Positions 29,919-38,607 of a stretch of 64,000 nucleotides of DNA are shown here, in pieces (the first letter of the stretch is position 1; each line of letters starts with the position of its first letter). The stretch lies in NCBI GenBank assembly GCA_003725745.1, contig RHDP01000001.1, positions 923,001-987,000 on the forward strand. The letters run 5' to 3'. The position numbers and the translations under genes were made by a program. The notes under the pieces were generated by a model. It worked only from the letters and a program-made list of their open reading frames with translations, was not told the DNA's origin and did no database searches. This DNA is from Streptomyces sp. I6. Its GTDB lineage: Bacteria; Actinomycetota; Actinomycetes; Streptomycetales; Streptomycetaceae.

Positions 29919-30493
29919 TCACCCACTGCGGGTGCCGTCCGCGTCCTCCGCGGACTCGGTGAACTTCCCCCGCTCCACCGCCACTTGACCGTCTGCCGCA
30001 GGTCCGGGCAGCAGCGCGGCACGTCCGGCGACGAATAGCCGAGGAGGACGGCGGTGACGGCTCCGTCACGGACCGCGAGCCCGTCGGCGCTCTGCCGGCG
30101 CGCGGGCTCCAGCAGGGTGGCGACGACGCGGGACTCGCCGGCACGGGACCGGGCCAGTACGTAGATCCCGCTGGGCGGGGTGCCGGACCCGGCCTCGCAG
30201 CGCGCCGCCACCACCGCCTCCGGTCCGCCGTCGCCGTCCAGGTCCCCCGTCGCCCGCTCCACCACCACGGTGGGGGCCCCGCCGCACTCCAGGGGCAGCG
30301 GCACGCCGGTGGCCTCGGGCGCCGGAGCGGTGGCGGCGATGGCCTCCCGGCCCCCGGTCTGACCTGCTCTGGCCCGGTCCGGCTGGAGCAGTCCCGCGGC
30401 GGCGACGACCGCCGCCATCGCCGTCGCGGTGGCCAGCCAGTGGACCGGGCGGGCGTGGTTGTGCGCGAGATCCGGGACGGCGGAGGTCTGCAC
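29919..30493 (-). CDS. Putative secreted or membrane-anchored protein (frameshifted near C-terminus)
   Basis: About 191 residues. An N-terminal hydrophobic segment (HWLATATAMAAVVAAAGLL) acts as signal peptide or anchor. The exported part holds ERATGDLDGDGGPEAVVAARC (a DxDGDG calcium-type/FG-GAP-like turn) and later VPRCCPDLRQTVKWRW. The frame breaks at CCCCC 29967-29971 (plus strand), and one added base ends the protein GKFTESAEDADGTRSG at 29919. The GTG at 30493 has AGGAG upstream. It is convergent with the ferredoxin gene. The function is unknown. Confidence 0.65.
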
Positions 30494-30786
30494 CGAGGCG
30501 TCTCCTGTGGGCGGCGGTTCCGGTGGGTGACCCGCATGGTGCCATACGTCACACGGCGCGGGAACAGCGGGGTGCGAAAGCGGCGAGGGAGCCGACGGGT
30601 CGAACCGGCGGGGCGGGCACCCGGGCGAGCCGCCGGGAGGCCCAACGGCGCCGGGCCGCCGTCGAGTTCCCCGGCCCCGGCCGGAACTGGACGGCGGTCC
30701 GCCCGCGTTGCGGCAACGCGTCCGCCCCGCGCCCGGAGCGGACGCGGGACGGACTCTGACGGGCCCTGACTGGCCCTGACGGGCTC

Positions 30787-31674
30787 TCAGCCCTTGTTCG
30801 GGCCCTCGTAGTCCTCGCCGTAGGCGCCCTTGGCGGGCCGGCGGCGCCGCATCGGCGGCTCCACACCGTCCGCGAGCCGCCGGGCGGTGACCAGGAAGCC
30901 GGTGTGGCCGATCATCCGATGGTCCGGGCGCACGGCCAGCCCTTCGACGTGCCAGTTGCGGATCATGGACTCCCACGGCTGCGGCTCGGCGTAGCACCCG
31001 GTCTCGCGGATGGACTCGACGGTCCGCGCCAGCTGCGTGGTCGTCGCCACGTAGCAGCACAGGATGCCGCCGGGGACGAGGGCCTTGGAGACGGCCTCCA
31101 GGCACTCCCAGGGCGCGAGCATGTCCAGGATGACGCGGTCGACGTCGGCGTCGGAGAGGTTGTCCTGGAGGTCCCCGACCGTGAGCGTCCAGGCCGGGTG
31201 CGGTCCGCCGAAGTAGCGCTCGACGTTGCCCCTGGCGATCTCCGCGAAGTCCTCGCGGCGCTCGTAGGAGTGCAGCATGCCGTCGTCGCCGATGGCGCGC
31301 AGCAGGAAGGCGCTGAGCGAGCCGGAGCCGACCCCCGCCTCCACGACGCGCGCCCCGGGGAAGATGTCGGCGAAGGCCAGGATCTGCCCCGCGTCCTTGG
31401 GGTAGACCACGGCTGCGCCGCGGGGCATGGACAGGACGTAGTCGGGGAGCAGGGGCCGCAGCGCGAGGTAGGCGACGTTTCCCGTGGTACGGACCACACT
31501 GCCCTCGGGGGCGCCGATCAGCTCGTCGTGCGGGAAGGAACCCTTGTGGGTGTGGAAGTTCTTCCCGGCCTCGAGCGTGAACGTGTAGTGGCGTCCCTTG
31601 GGATCGGTGAGCTGGACCTGGTCCCCGACCTCGAAGGGCCCGCGACGGCGGGCGGCACCGGTCGGTTCGGACAT
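30787..31674 (-). CDS. trmI: tRNA (adenine(58)-N1)-methyltransferase TrmI
   Basis: 295 residues. A small N-terminal beta domain (FEVGDQVQLTDPKGRHYTFTL, FHTHKGSFPHDELIG) is followed by a Rossmann methyltransferase domain. SAM motif I is ARVVEAGVGSGSLSAFLLRAIG and the catalytic region is VDRVILDMLAPWECLEAV. It methylates A58 in the T-loop of tRNA and usually forms a tetramer. In actinobacteria it commonly lies near the proteasome ATPase gene, as here. The ATG at 31674 is preferred to an earlier start that adds 13 unconserved residues. Confidence 0.95.
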   Translation of the reverse strand: MSEPTGAARRRGPFEVGDQVQLTDPKGRHYTFTLEAGKNFHTHKGSFPHDELIGAPEGSVVRTTGNVAYLALRPLLPDYVLSMPRGAAVVYPKDAGQILAFADIFPGARVVEAGVGSGSLSAFLLRAIGDDGMLHSYERREDFAEIARGNVERYFGGPHPAWTLTVGDLQDNLSDADVDRVILDMLAPWECLEAVSKALVPGGILCCYVATTTQLARTVESIRETGCYAEPQPWESMIRNWHVEGLAVRPDHRMIGHTGFLVTARRLADGVEPPMRRRRPAKGAYGEDYEGPNKG

Positions 31675-31717
31675 GTGACCAGTGTATGGGGTGCCGGAAC
31701 CCGCCCGTGCCACGCGG

Positions 31718-32965
31718 TCAGGAGCCCGGGCGGGCCATCGCCGCCACGAAGGCGCGCTCGACGTCCGCCGTGGAGAGCACTCCGTAGATCTCGCCGGTCT
31801 CCTCCACCACCAGGTACTCGGAGGCAGGGTTCGCGCGGAGCCGGTCCAGGAGCGCCTCGCCGGCGAGTTCGGCCGGGACCTTCATGCCGTCGGTGAGGTC
31901 CTGGGCGAGGCCGCCGACGGCGACCCAGGGGCGGCGGTGCTCGGGTACTCCGACGATCGCGGCCTCGCGCACGAGGGCCGTCGGGTCGCCGTGCCCGTCG
32001 ACCACGACGAGGGCGCGGGCACCGGCCTCGTTGGCCCGCCGCAGCGCCTCGGAGAGCGGGGTGTCCGAGGCCACGGGGACGGCCCGCCGGGTGAGGGCCC
32101 GGGCCCGCAGTTCGGGCAGGTGCTCCCGCAGGCGCGCCATGCGCAGGCTGTTGCCCGCCCCGGTCCAGATGATGGCGGCGAGGATGGCCGCGAGCAGGGC
32201 GTCGGTGACGGTCTCCATGCCGCCGATGTCCTCGGTGGGGTTCCCGAGGGCGCCGGTGTGGGTGAGCAGCGGCAGGCCGACCAGTACGGCGACGGCGAGG
32301 GCGCGGCCCACCCAGGCGGCGGCGACGGTGCCGCTCATCGGCCTGCCGGTGATCTTCCACACGACGGCGCGCAGCATCCGGCCGCCGTCCAGCGGCAGCC
32401 CCGGGAGGAGGTTGAAGGCGGCGACGATGAGGTTGGAGATCATCAGGCCGGCGAGCAGCACGCCGGGGACGGTGCCGGGCTCCACCGCCCGCATGCCGGC
32501 GTAGAAGACGGCGGCGAGCACCAGCGACAGCAGTGGTCCGACGAAGGCGAGGACGAACTCCCGGCCCGGGGTCTCCGACTCCTTCTCGATCTCCGAGACG
32601 CCGCCGAAGAACTGGAGCTGGATGCGCCGCACGGGCAGCTTGTAGCGCAGTGCCGCGACGGTGTGGGCCAGTTCGTGGACCAGCACGGAGGCGTAGAAGG
32701 CGACCGCGAAGAACAGCGAGACGAGGTAGCGGGCGCCGCCGAGCTCCGGCAGGACCCGGTCGAGCTGTCCGCCGAACACCCAGGTGATGAGGGCGGCGAC
32801 CAGGAACCAGCTCGGGGCGACGTACACCGGCACGCCGAAGGGGCGGCCCATGAGGATGCCGCCGCCCGGCTGCGCCGAGCGGTCCCGCTTTCCGCCGCCG
32901 GGGTCCGCTGCCCCCGTGCCGGGCCGCGCGCGCTCACGCTCGCCGCTCTCCTCGTCCTTCTTCAC
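31718..32965 (-). CDS. Site-2 protease family intramembrane metalloprotease with CBS domains
   Basis: 415 residues. Membrane helices surround the zinc motif HELAH (97-101) and the second metal motif NLLPGLPLDGGRM (185-197). The C-terminal third carries a tandem CBS pair (VPVASDTPLSEALRRANEAG, ANPASEYLVVEETGEIYGVLS). The class cleaves membrane proteins such as anti-sigma factors. The CBS pair suggests adenine-nucleotide sensing, as in the SpoIVFB-like group. The GTG start has GAAGGGA upstream. No substrate is encoded adjacently; RskA about 22 kb away is a conceivable but unsupported partner. Confidence 0.93.
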   Translation of the reverse strand: MKKDEESGERERARPGTGAADPGGGKRDRSAQPGGGILMGRPFGVPVYVAPSWFLVAALITWVFGGQLDRVLPELGGARYLVSLFFAVAFYASVLVHELAHTVAALRYKLPVRRIQLQFFGGVSEIEKESETPGREFVLAFVGPLLSLVLAAVFYAGMRAVEPGTVPGVLLAGLMISNLIVAAFNLLPGLPLDGGRMLRAVVWKITGRPMSGTVAAAWVGRALAVAVLVGLPLLTHTGALGNPTEDIGGMETVTDALLAAILAAIIWTGAGNSLRMARLREHLPELRARALTRRAVPVASDTPLSEALRRANEAGARALVVVDGHGDPTALVREAAIVGVPEHRRPWVAVGGLAQDLTDGMKVPAELAGEALLDRLRANPASEYLVVEETGEIYGVLSTADVERAFVAAMARPGS

Positions 32966-33072
32966 GTGTTCCCTTCGTCGCGAGGCGTCGCTCGCTCGAT
33001 CATCCAGTGCGGGAGGGTCTGCCGTCGATGGTATGCCGCTCGCTGTCGGTGGCGGGCCGTAGGGTCTGAGTC

Positions 33073-34131
33073 ATGAGTACGAGTCAGCCGCCCGTTCCGG
33101 AAGGCCCGCCGCGCCCCGAGCGGACGCCGCCGCCCGCCGGGGAGACGCCCGCCCCCGCCGGCGGGGCGCCGGCGGGGGCCGCCGGGGTTCCGGCCCAGCC
33201 CGCTCCGGTGGATGCGCGGGGCCCCGCTGAGGGGCCGCCCCGGCCCGCTCCGGCGGACGCGGGCTCCGCGGACGGGCATCCGGCCCCGCCGGAGGATCCG
33301 GCCTCCGTGCGGGAGCAGCGGCCGCCGGTGTCGCTGTCGCCCTCGCGTGCGAGCGACTTCATGCAGTGCCCGCTGCTCTACCGCTTCCGGGTGATCGACC
33401 GGCTGCCGGAGAAGCCGAGCGAGGCGGCCACCAGGGGCACGCTGGTGCACGCGGTGCTCGAGCGGCTCTTCGACGCGCCGGCCGCGGAGCGCACGCCGCT
33501 TCGGGCCAAGGCGCTCGTTCCCGGCCAGTGGGACCGGCTGCTGGAGTCGCGGCCGGAGCTGGCCGAGCTGTTCGCGCAGGACGAGGGCGGCGAGCGGCTG
33601 GCCCGCTGGATGTCCGAGGCGGAGGCGCTCGTCGAGCGCTGGTTCTCGCTGGAGGACCCGACCCGGCTGGAGCCGGCCGAGCGCGAGCTGTTCGTGGAGG
33701 CGGAGCTGGAGTCGGGGCTGCGGCTGCGCGGGGTGATCGACCGGGTGGACGTGGCTCCCTCCGGCGAGGTGCGGATCGTCGACTACAAGACGGGCAAGGC
33801 GCCCCGCCCCGAGTACAGCGAGGGCGCGCTGTTCCAGATGAAGTTCTACGCCCTGGTGGTCTGGCGGCTGAAGGGCGTGGTGCCGCGTCGGCTGCAGCTG
33901 GTGTACCTGGGCAGCGGCGAGGTGCTCACGTACGACCCGGTACCGGCGGACCTCGAGCGGGTGGAGCGCAAGCTGCTGGCGCTGTGGGACGCCATCGTGC
34001 GGGCCACGGAGACCGGCGACTGGCGGCCGCGCCCGACGAAGCTCTGCGGCTGGTGCGACCACCAGGCCCGGTGCCCGGAGTTCGGCGGCACGCCGCCGGT
34101 GTACCCGCTGCCGGTGGTCCCCGCGGGGTGA
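33073..34131 (+). CDS. RecB-family PD-(D/E)XK nuclease
   Basis: 352 residues. The first 85 are a Pro/Ala-rich tail of unknown role. The nuclease domain begins SLSPSRASDFMQCPLLYRFRVIDRLPE and includes ATRGTLVHAVLERLF and the catalytic GVIDRVDV ... VRIVDYKTGK. It ends with CGWCDHQARCPEF. Four Cys (one in FMQCP, three at the end) match the iron-sulfur-binding AddB/Cas4 type. It is probably a DNA exonuclease in repair. It is divergent from the site-2 protease gene and intact. Confidence 0.92.
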   Translation: MSTSQPPVPEGPPRPERTPPPAGETPAPAGGAPAGAAGVPAQPAPVDARGPAEGPPRPAPADAGSADGHPAPPEDPASVREQRPPVSLSPSRASDFMQCPLLYRFRVIDRLPEKPSEAATRGTLVHAVLERLFDAPAAERTPLRAKALVPGQWDRLLESRPELAELFAQDEGGERLARWMSEAEALVERWFSLEDPTRLEPAERELFVEAELESGLRLRGVIDRVDVAPSGEVRIVDYKTGKAPRPEYSEGALFQMKFYALVVWRLKGVVPRRLQLVYLGSGEVLTYDPVPADLERVERKLLALWDAIVRATETGDWRPRPTKLCGWCDHQARCPEFGGTPPVYPLPVVPAG

Positions 34132-34226
34132 CCGGCGGGGTGCGCACCGGGCGGGCCGCCCGGCTCGGTCCGCCCCGTACGGGCAGGGCAGAATGGTCCC
34201 GGTCCCGTACTGCCTGAGGAGATTCC

Positions 34227-34898
34227 GTGGCTATCCGCGTCCTGCTCGTCGACGACCAACCGCTGCTGCGCACGGGCTTCCGGATGATTCTGGAGGCCGA
34301 GCAGGACATCGCCGTGGTCGGTGAGGCAGGGGACGGGCTGCAGGCCCTGGACCAGGTGCGGGCACTGCAGCCCGATGTGGTGCTGATGGACATCCGGATG
34401 CCGCGGATGGACGGTGTCGAGGCGACGCGCCAGATCACCGGCCCGGAGCGGGACGGACCGGCCAAGGTGCTGGTGCTGACCACGTTCGACCTCGACGAGT
34501 ACGTCGTGGAGGCGCTGCGTGCTGGTGCGAGCGGCTTCCTGCTGAAGGACGCCCCGGCGAACGAACTGGTGCAGGCGATCCGGGTGGTCGCGGCGGGCGA
34601 GGCGATGCTCGCGCCGAGCATCACCCGCCGGCTGCTGGACAAGTACGCGGGCCATCTGCCCTCCGGCGAGGAGCCGATGCCGGACACGCTGCACACCCTG
34701 ACCGAGCGCGAACTCGAGGTGCTCAGGCTGGTGGCCCGCGGCCTGTCGAACGCGGAGATCGCGGCGGACCTCTTCGTCAGCGAGACGACGGTGAAGACGC
34801 ACGTGGGCCATGTCCTGACGAAGCTGGGCCTGCGCGACCGGGTCCAGGCGGCGGTGTACGCGTACGAGAGCGGACTGGTGCGCCCCGGGGCGCAGTAG
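34227..34898 (+). CDS. NarL/LuxR-family response regulator (orphan)
   Basis: 223 residues. The receiver domain has phospho-acceptor Asp54 in VVLMDIRMPRMDG, acidic pocket LLVDDQP and the conserved Lys in FLLKDAP. A C-terminal LuxR HTH (LTERELEVLRLVARGLSNAEIA, VSETTVKTHVGHVLTKLGL) follows. No sensor kinase gene is next to it, so its partner is elsewhere or it works without one. RBS TGAGGAG precedes the GTG. A strong hairpin separates it from the convergent binding-protein gene. Confidence 0.95.
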   Translation: MAIRVLLVDDQPLLRTGFRMILEAEQDIAVVGEAGDGLQALDQVRALQPDVVLMDIRMPRMDGVEATRQITGPERDGPAKVLVLTTFDLDEYVVEALRAGASGFLLKDAPANELVQAIRVVAAGEAMLAPSITRRLLDKYAGHLPSGEEPMPDTLHTLTERELEVLRLVARGLSNAEIAADLFVSETTVKTHVGHVLTKLGLRDRVQAAVYAYESGLVRPGAQ

Positions 34899-34971
34899 CC
34901 CCGCGCGGAACGCACCGCCGGGGCGGGGCGCCCGCGGAGCACTCGGCTCCCGGGGCCGTCCCCGTGCGGCC

Positions 34972-35002
34972 CGGCCGGGCCCGGTGTGTCCGGGCCCGGC
35001 CG
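34972..35002. terminator. Bidirectional hairpin terminator
   Basis: Perfect 13-bp stem (cggccgggcccgg, 34972-34984, with 34990-35002) and loop tgtgt between the convergent response regulator and peptide-binding protein genes. Confidence 0.85.
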
Positions 35003-35012
35003 TGGACGGGCG

Positions 35013-36599
35013 TCAGCCCTTCTTGATCTCCCAGAAGCGGAAGACCGTGGAGGCGTCGAGCGTCCACTCCAGACCCGTGATGTTGCCGTTGTACACGGCG
35101 TACTGCTTGCCCTGCCACAGCGGGAGGATCGGCAGTTCCTCAGCGACGATGTCCTGGAGCCGGGCGAAATCGTCATCGGTGGAGGAGCGGTCCGCCACGG
35201 CCGCCGTCTCCGGGATGATCTTGCCGGTGATCTGCTTGTTCTCGTAGCCGTTGCCGAGGACGTTGCCGTCGCCGAAGAACGGCTGGGTGAAGTTGTCGGC
35301 GTCCGGGTAGTCGGGGACCCAGCCCTTGACGTAGACGCCGTACTCGCCCGCCTGGATGCCCTCTTCGTACTGCTCGAACTCGACGGACCTGACGTCCGCC
35401 TCGAACAGGCCGCTCTGGTTGAGCTGCTGAGCGATCGCGGCCATCTCCAGGTCGGTGGCCGGGCCGTAGCGGCTCGGCGTCGACCAGAGGGTGATCTTCA
35501 CCTTCTCGTCGATGCCCGCCTCGCGCAGGGCCTTGCGGGCCTTCTCCGGCTGCGGCTGGCCGCCGTAGCGGTCGAAGAACGCGGTGTTGTGACCGGGGAT
35601 ACCGGCGGGGACGATCGAGTGCAGCGGCTCGGCGGTGCCCTTGTAGACGTCGCGGACCAGGGCGTCCCGGTCGACGAGGTGGGCGAACGCCTGACGGACG
35701 GCGAGATTGCCGGCGACCGGGTCGTCCATGTTGAAGACCAGGTGCTGGACCTCCGCGCTGTTGCCCTCGACGACCTCGATGCCCTGCTGGCCGGCCTCCA
35801 CCGATGCCTGGAGCCCGTCGATGTCCTGGGCGGTGAGGCCTCGGTAGGCGACGTCGACGTCGCCCTGCTTCAGGGCCGTACCGAGGCCCTTCTGGTCACC
35901 GCGGAAGAACGTCAGGGTGACGCCGCTGTTGCGGACCTGGGCGTTGCCCTGGTACTCGGGGTTGACCGAGAAGACGGCCCGCTGCTTGCTGAAGGAGTCG
36001 AGCCGGTACGGGCCGGAGCCGACGGCCTTGCCGTCCGTACGCAGGGAGTCGGCCTCGTACTCGCGGTGGTCCACGATGGAGCCCGCACCCGAGGCGATCT
36101 TGCTCGGGAAGGTGGCGTCGGGCACCTTCAGGTTGAAGACGACCGTGCGCTCGTCGGGCGTCTCGATGCCGTCGATGGTGGAGAGCAGCGGGCCGGGGCC
36201 GGAGTCGCTGCCGATCCGCAGCGCGCGCTCGAAGGAGAACTTCACGTCCTTCGAGGTCAGGTCGTTGCCGTTGCTGAACGTGAGGCCCTCGCGCAGCGTG
36301 CAGCGGTAGACCGTGCTGCCGCTCGTGAAGCCGCACTTCTCCGCGGCCTCGGGCTGCGGGGTGGATCCGCCCTTGGGGAAGCTCATCAGGGACTGGAAGA
36401 CGTTGTTGAACAGCAGCCAGGACCCGGGGTCGTAACCGTCCGCGGGGTCGGTGGCGAGGACGTCGTCGGAGATGCCGACGGCGACGCGGAGGCCGTCTCC
36501 GTCGGACCCGTCGCCCTGCTCCGAGCCGCAGCCCGCCAGCAGTACGGCGGACAGCCCCGCGGCCAGCGGCGCCGTCGTGCGCTTGAATCGTGCCTTCAC
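35013..36599 (-). CDS. ABC transporter family 5 substrate-binding lipoprotein
   Basis: 528 residues with lipobox LSAVLLAGC. It is the extracellular solute-binding family 5 (peptide/nickel/oligopeptide) type: YDPGSWLLFNNVFQSLMSF, STVYRCTLREGLTFSNGNDLTSKDVKFSFERAL, GSGPYRLDSFSK, VRQAFAHLVDRDALVRDVYKG and a C-terminal LPLWQGKQYAVYN. No permease or ATPase genes are nearby, so it either serves an unlinked transporter or acts as a receptor. The GTG at 36599 has AAGGA upstream; a longer in-frame ORF to 37478 lacks homology. It is preceded by a decayed relative of itself. Confidence 0.93.
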   Translation of the reverse strand: MKARFKRTTAPLAAGLSAVLLAGCGSEQGDGSDGDGLRVAVGISDDVLATDPADGYDPGSWLLFNNVFQSLMSFPKGGSTPQPEAAEKCGFTSGSTVYRCTLREGLTFSNGNDLTSKDVKFSFERALRIGSDSGPGPLLSTIDGIETPDERTVVFNLKVPDATFPSKIASGAGSIVDHREYEADSLRTDGKAVGSGPYRLDSFSKQRAVFSVNPEYQGNAQVRNSGVTLTFFRGDQKGLGTALKQGDVDVAYRGLTAQDIDGLQASVEAGQQGIEVVEGNSAEVQHLVFNMDDPVAGNLAVRQAFAHLVDRDALVRDVYKGTAEPLHSIVPAGIPGHNTAFFDRYGGQPQPEKARKALREAGIDEKVKITLWSTPSRYGPATDLEMAAIAQQLNQSGLFEADVRSVEFEQYEEGIQAGEYGVYVKGWVPDYPDADNFTQPFFGDGNVLGNGYENKQITGKIIPETAAVADRSSTDDDFARLQDIVAEELPILPLWQGKQYAVYNGNITGLEWTLDASTVFRFWEIKKG

Positions 36600-36658
36600 A
36601 GATCCTTGCCTCTTGCTCTCGTTTCCGGCCGCGCCCTTCGCGACCGGGTCATGAAGGG

Positions 36659-37333
36659 TCAGGCGGTGCCGCGCTCGCGTTCCCGCAACCGGAGGCCGGA
36701 GGAGGCGTTCAGCGTCCACTCGGCTCCGTTGGCGTCCGCCCGGGCGGCGACGTACCGCTTGCCCTGCCGCGGCGGCAGCACCGGGACGTCGCCGCCGACG
36801 ATGTCCCGGAGTCCGGCGGACGGGAGGGCGTCGGCACTGCGGTCGGCCTTGCGGGGGGACTCCGGGATGAGCTGATTGCGCGCGGCGGTGCTCGCACAGG
36901 GGGTGGTGAGGACGTCGTCCTCGTCCGGGAACGGGGCGACGCAGTCGTCCGGGTCCGGGACGTCGGGGAACCGGCCCGGGCCGTGGACGACGTGGTCGCC
37001 CCGCTTCCGCGCGGGACGGCAAGCGGACCGGCTGTGGCTGCGGGCGCCGGTGGACCCGCGGCGCGCGGCCGCCCCGGGCACCGGCCGGCCGCCGCCGCGG
37101 GCGATGTGCGTCAGCGTCCGCACGGTCCGGCGCGGCACGTTCCAGGCGCCGGTGCCGTGGGCGGAGGCGGGGCCGGGGGGTGAGGGAGTCCCGCCGCCGG
37201 CTCCGCACCGGTCCGCCGTCCCGACGACACCGGCGTCGCCTCCGCCCGGCGCGCCGGGCGTCGTGCCACGGGCGGCGGTCACGGCGGCGAGCATGCCTGC
37301 CGGGGCCGGCGGCACCGGTGTCTTGCGGTCCAT
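36659..37333 (-). pseudogene. Decayed, internally deleted copy of the adjacent family 5 binding protein
   Basis: An ORF of 224 residues. Its last ~100 align with the C-terminus of the neighbouring lipoprotein: PDVPDPDDCVAPF against PDYPDADNFTQPF, LIPESP against IIPETA, RDIVGGDVPVLPPRQGKRYV against QDIVAEELPILPLWQGKQYA, and GAEWTLNASSGLRLRERERG against GLEWTLDASTVFRFWEIKKG. The start MDRKTPVPPAPAGMLAAV faintly recalls the signal region, but the lipobox and the central ~300 residues are gone and the middle is Gly/Arg/Pro-rich. I read it as a tandem duplicate under decay. Expression cannot be excluded, since the frame is open. Confidence 0.65.
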
Positions 37334-37802
37334 CCTGGACTTTCTCCCTCGGTCCCTCACTGGGGTACAGCGGTTGCGGGATGCTCCGCCGCGGCCGCCC
37401 GTTCGGGGCGGTGCGATCGGGCCGGAACAGGGGCGATCGGTCCTGCGGACACGGTGACGAAGGTGGTCCCCGTGGCACGGCTATGGTGCGGCGAAGCTCT
37501 CGCGACGAGATTAGTGGCTGAGCCAGGAACGCCGGACCGGGCCCGAGTTGGGAGCCGCGCGGCGATGAGCGGGCATGGCGTGGAGTCGATATTCACGCGC
37601 CGGAATGATTCGTACACGCATCCACCAATGGGGACACATAGGCCCACCCGAATCACCGCACATCGGACCGGCGCTGTCATGGCCGCGCTATTTATGCAGA
37701 GGCATGCGTGACGAACATCACGAAAGATGGATGGTCACGGAAACTACACGGTTCACTGCCCTTGGTTCCCGCGGAGATTCCTCTGCACGCTCGGTGAGAG
37801 AT
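37334..37802. other. Intergenic region with AT-richer stretch
   Basis: About 470 bp. From roughly 37560 to 37800 the sequence is clearly less GC-rich (gatattcacg, ctatttatgc, aacatcacgaaag), consistent with promoter DNA for the leftward decayed gene and binding-protein gene. No credible CDS was seen. Confidence 0.45.
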
Positions 37803-38503
37803 TCAGTTCACCCGCGTCATCAGTGTGCGCAGAAAAGGCAGATCCACTTCCTCGAGCGAGCCCACGACGATCCGGCCGTCGGCGGGGGCGATCGGCGCCA
37901 CGGACGGCACCGCCACGACCCGGCAGCCGGCCGCCTCGGCGGAGGCCACCCCGGTGGCCGTGTCCTCGATGACGGCACAGCGGGAGGGGTCGGCGCCCAC
38001 CCCCGGGCCGCGTGGAGATACGGGTCGGGGTGCGGCTTGGTGCGGGGCACCTCGTCCCCCGCCACGCTCAGCGCGAAGCGGTCGCGGCCCAGGGAGGCGA
38101 GCACCCGGTCGATGATGCGCCGGTGGGAAGCGGAGACCAGGGCCGTGGGCACGTTGTGCGCGGCCAGCTCGGTCAGCAGACGCTCGGCCCCGGGCATCAG
38201 GGGCACACCGCGGGCGATGCGGTGCTCGAAGTGCTCGTTGAGCAGCACGGTCAGCTCGGCGAGGGTGATGTCGGCACCGGTCGCCTCGATGAGGTAGCCG
38301 GCGCTCCGGGTCATCGGGCCGCCCACGACCACGTCACGCCATGCCTCGTCCAGCTCGTGCCCGAGGCCGGCGAAGACCTCACGCTCGGCGTCCCACCAGA
38401 AGCCCTCCGTGTCCACGAGGGTGCCGTCCATGTCGAGGAAGACGGCCTGGAGGGCAGAGCCGCCCGCCGTACGGGCCAGGGACGCGGGGACCGTGCTGGT
38501 CAT
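37803..38503 (-). CDS. HAD-superfamily phosphatase (beta-phosphoglucomutase/CbbY-like), frameshifted
   Basis: About 233 residues. Motif I FLDMDGTLVDTEGFWW carries the nucleophile Asp, motif II is ALVSASHRRIID and motif III RTKPHPDPYLHAA. After repair the acidic motif IV is VIEDTATGVASAEAAGCRVVAVPS. A cap domain lies between motifs I and II. The substrate is an unknown small phosphate ester. The frame breaks at CCCCC 38000-38004 (plus strand), one base short. GGAGG precedes the ATG at 38503. It lies 104 bp downstream of metH on the same strand and may be co-transcribed. Confidence 0.88.
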
Positions 38504-38607
38504 CCGGACACCTCCATCGGGGACGCGCAGGCCGGCCGCCAATTCGGGCGACCGGCCTGTATGGGACCGACCAGTGTACGTCGCGCGCGACCGAAGCGCG
38601 CGGCACG

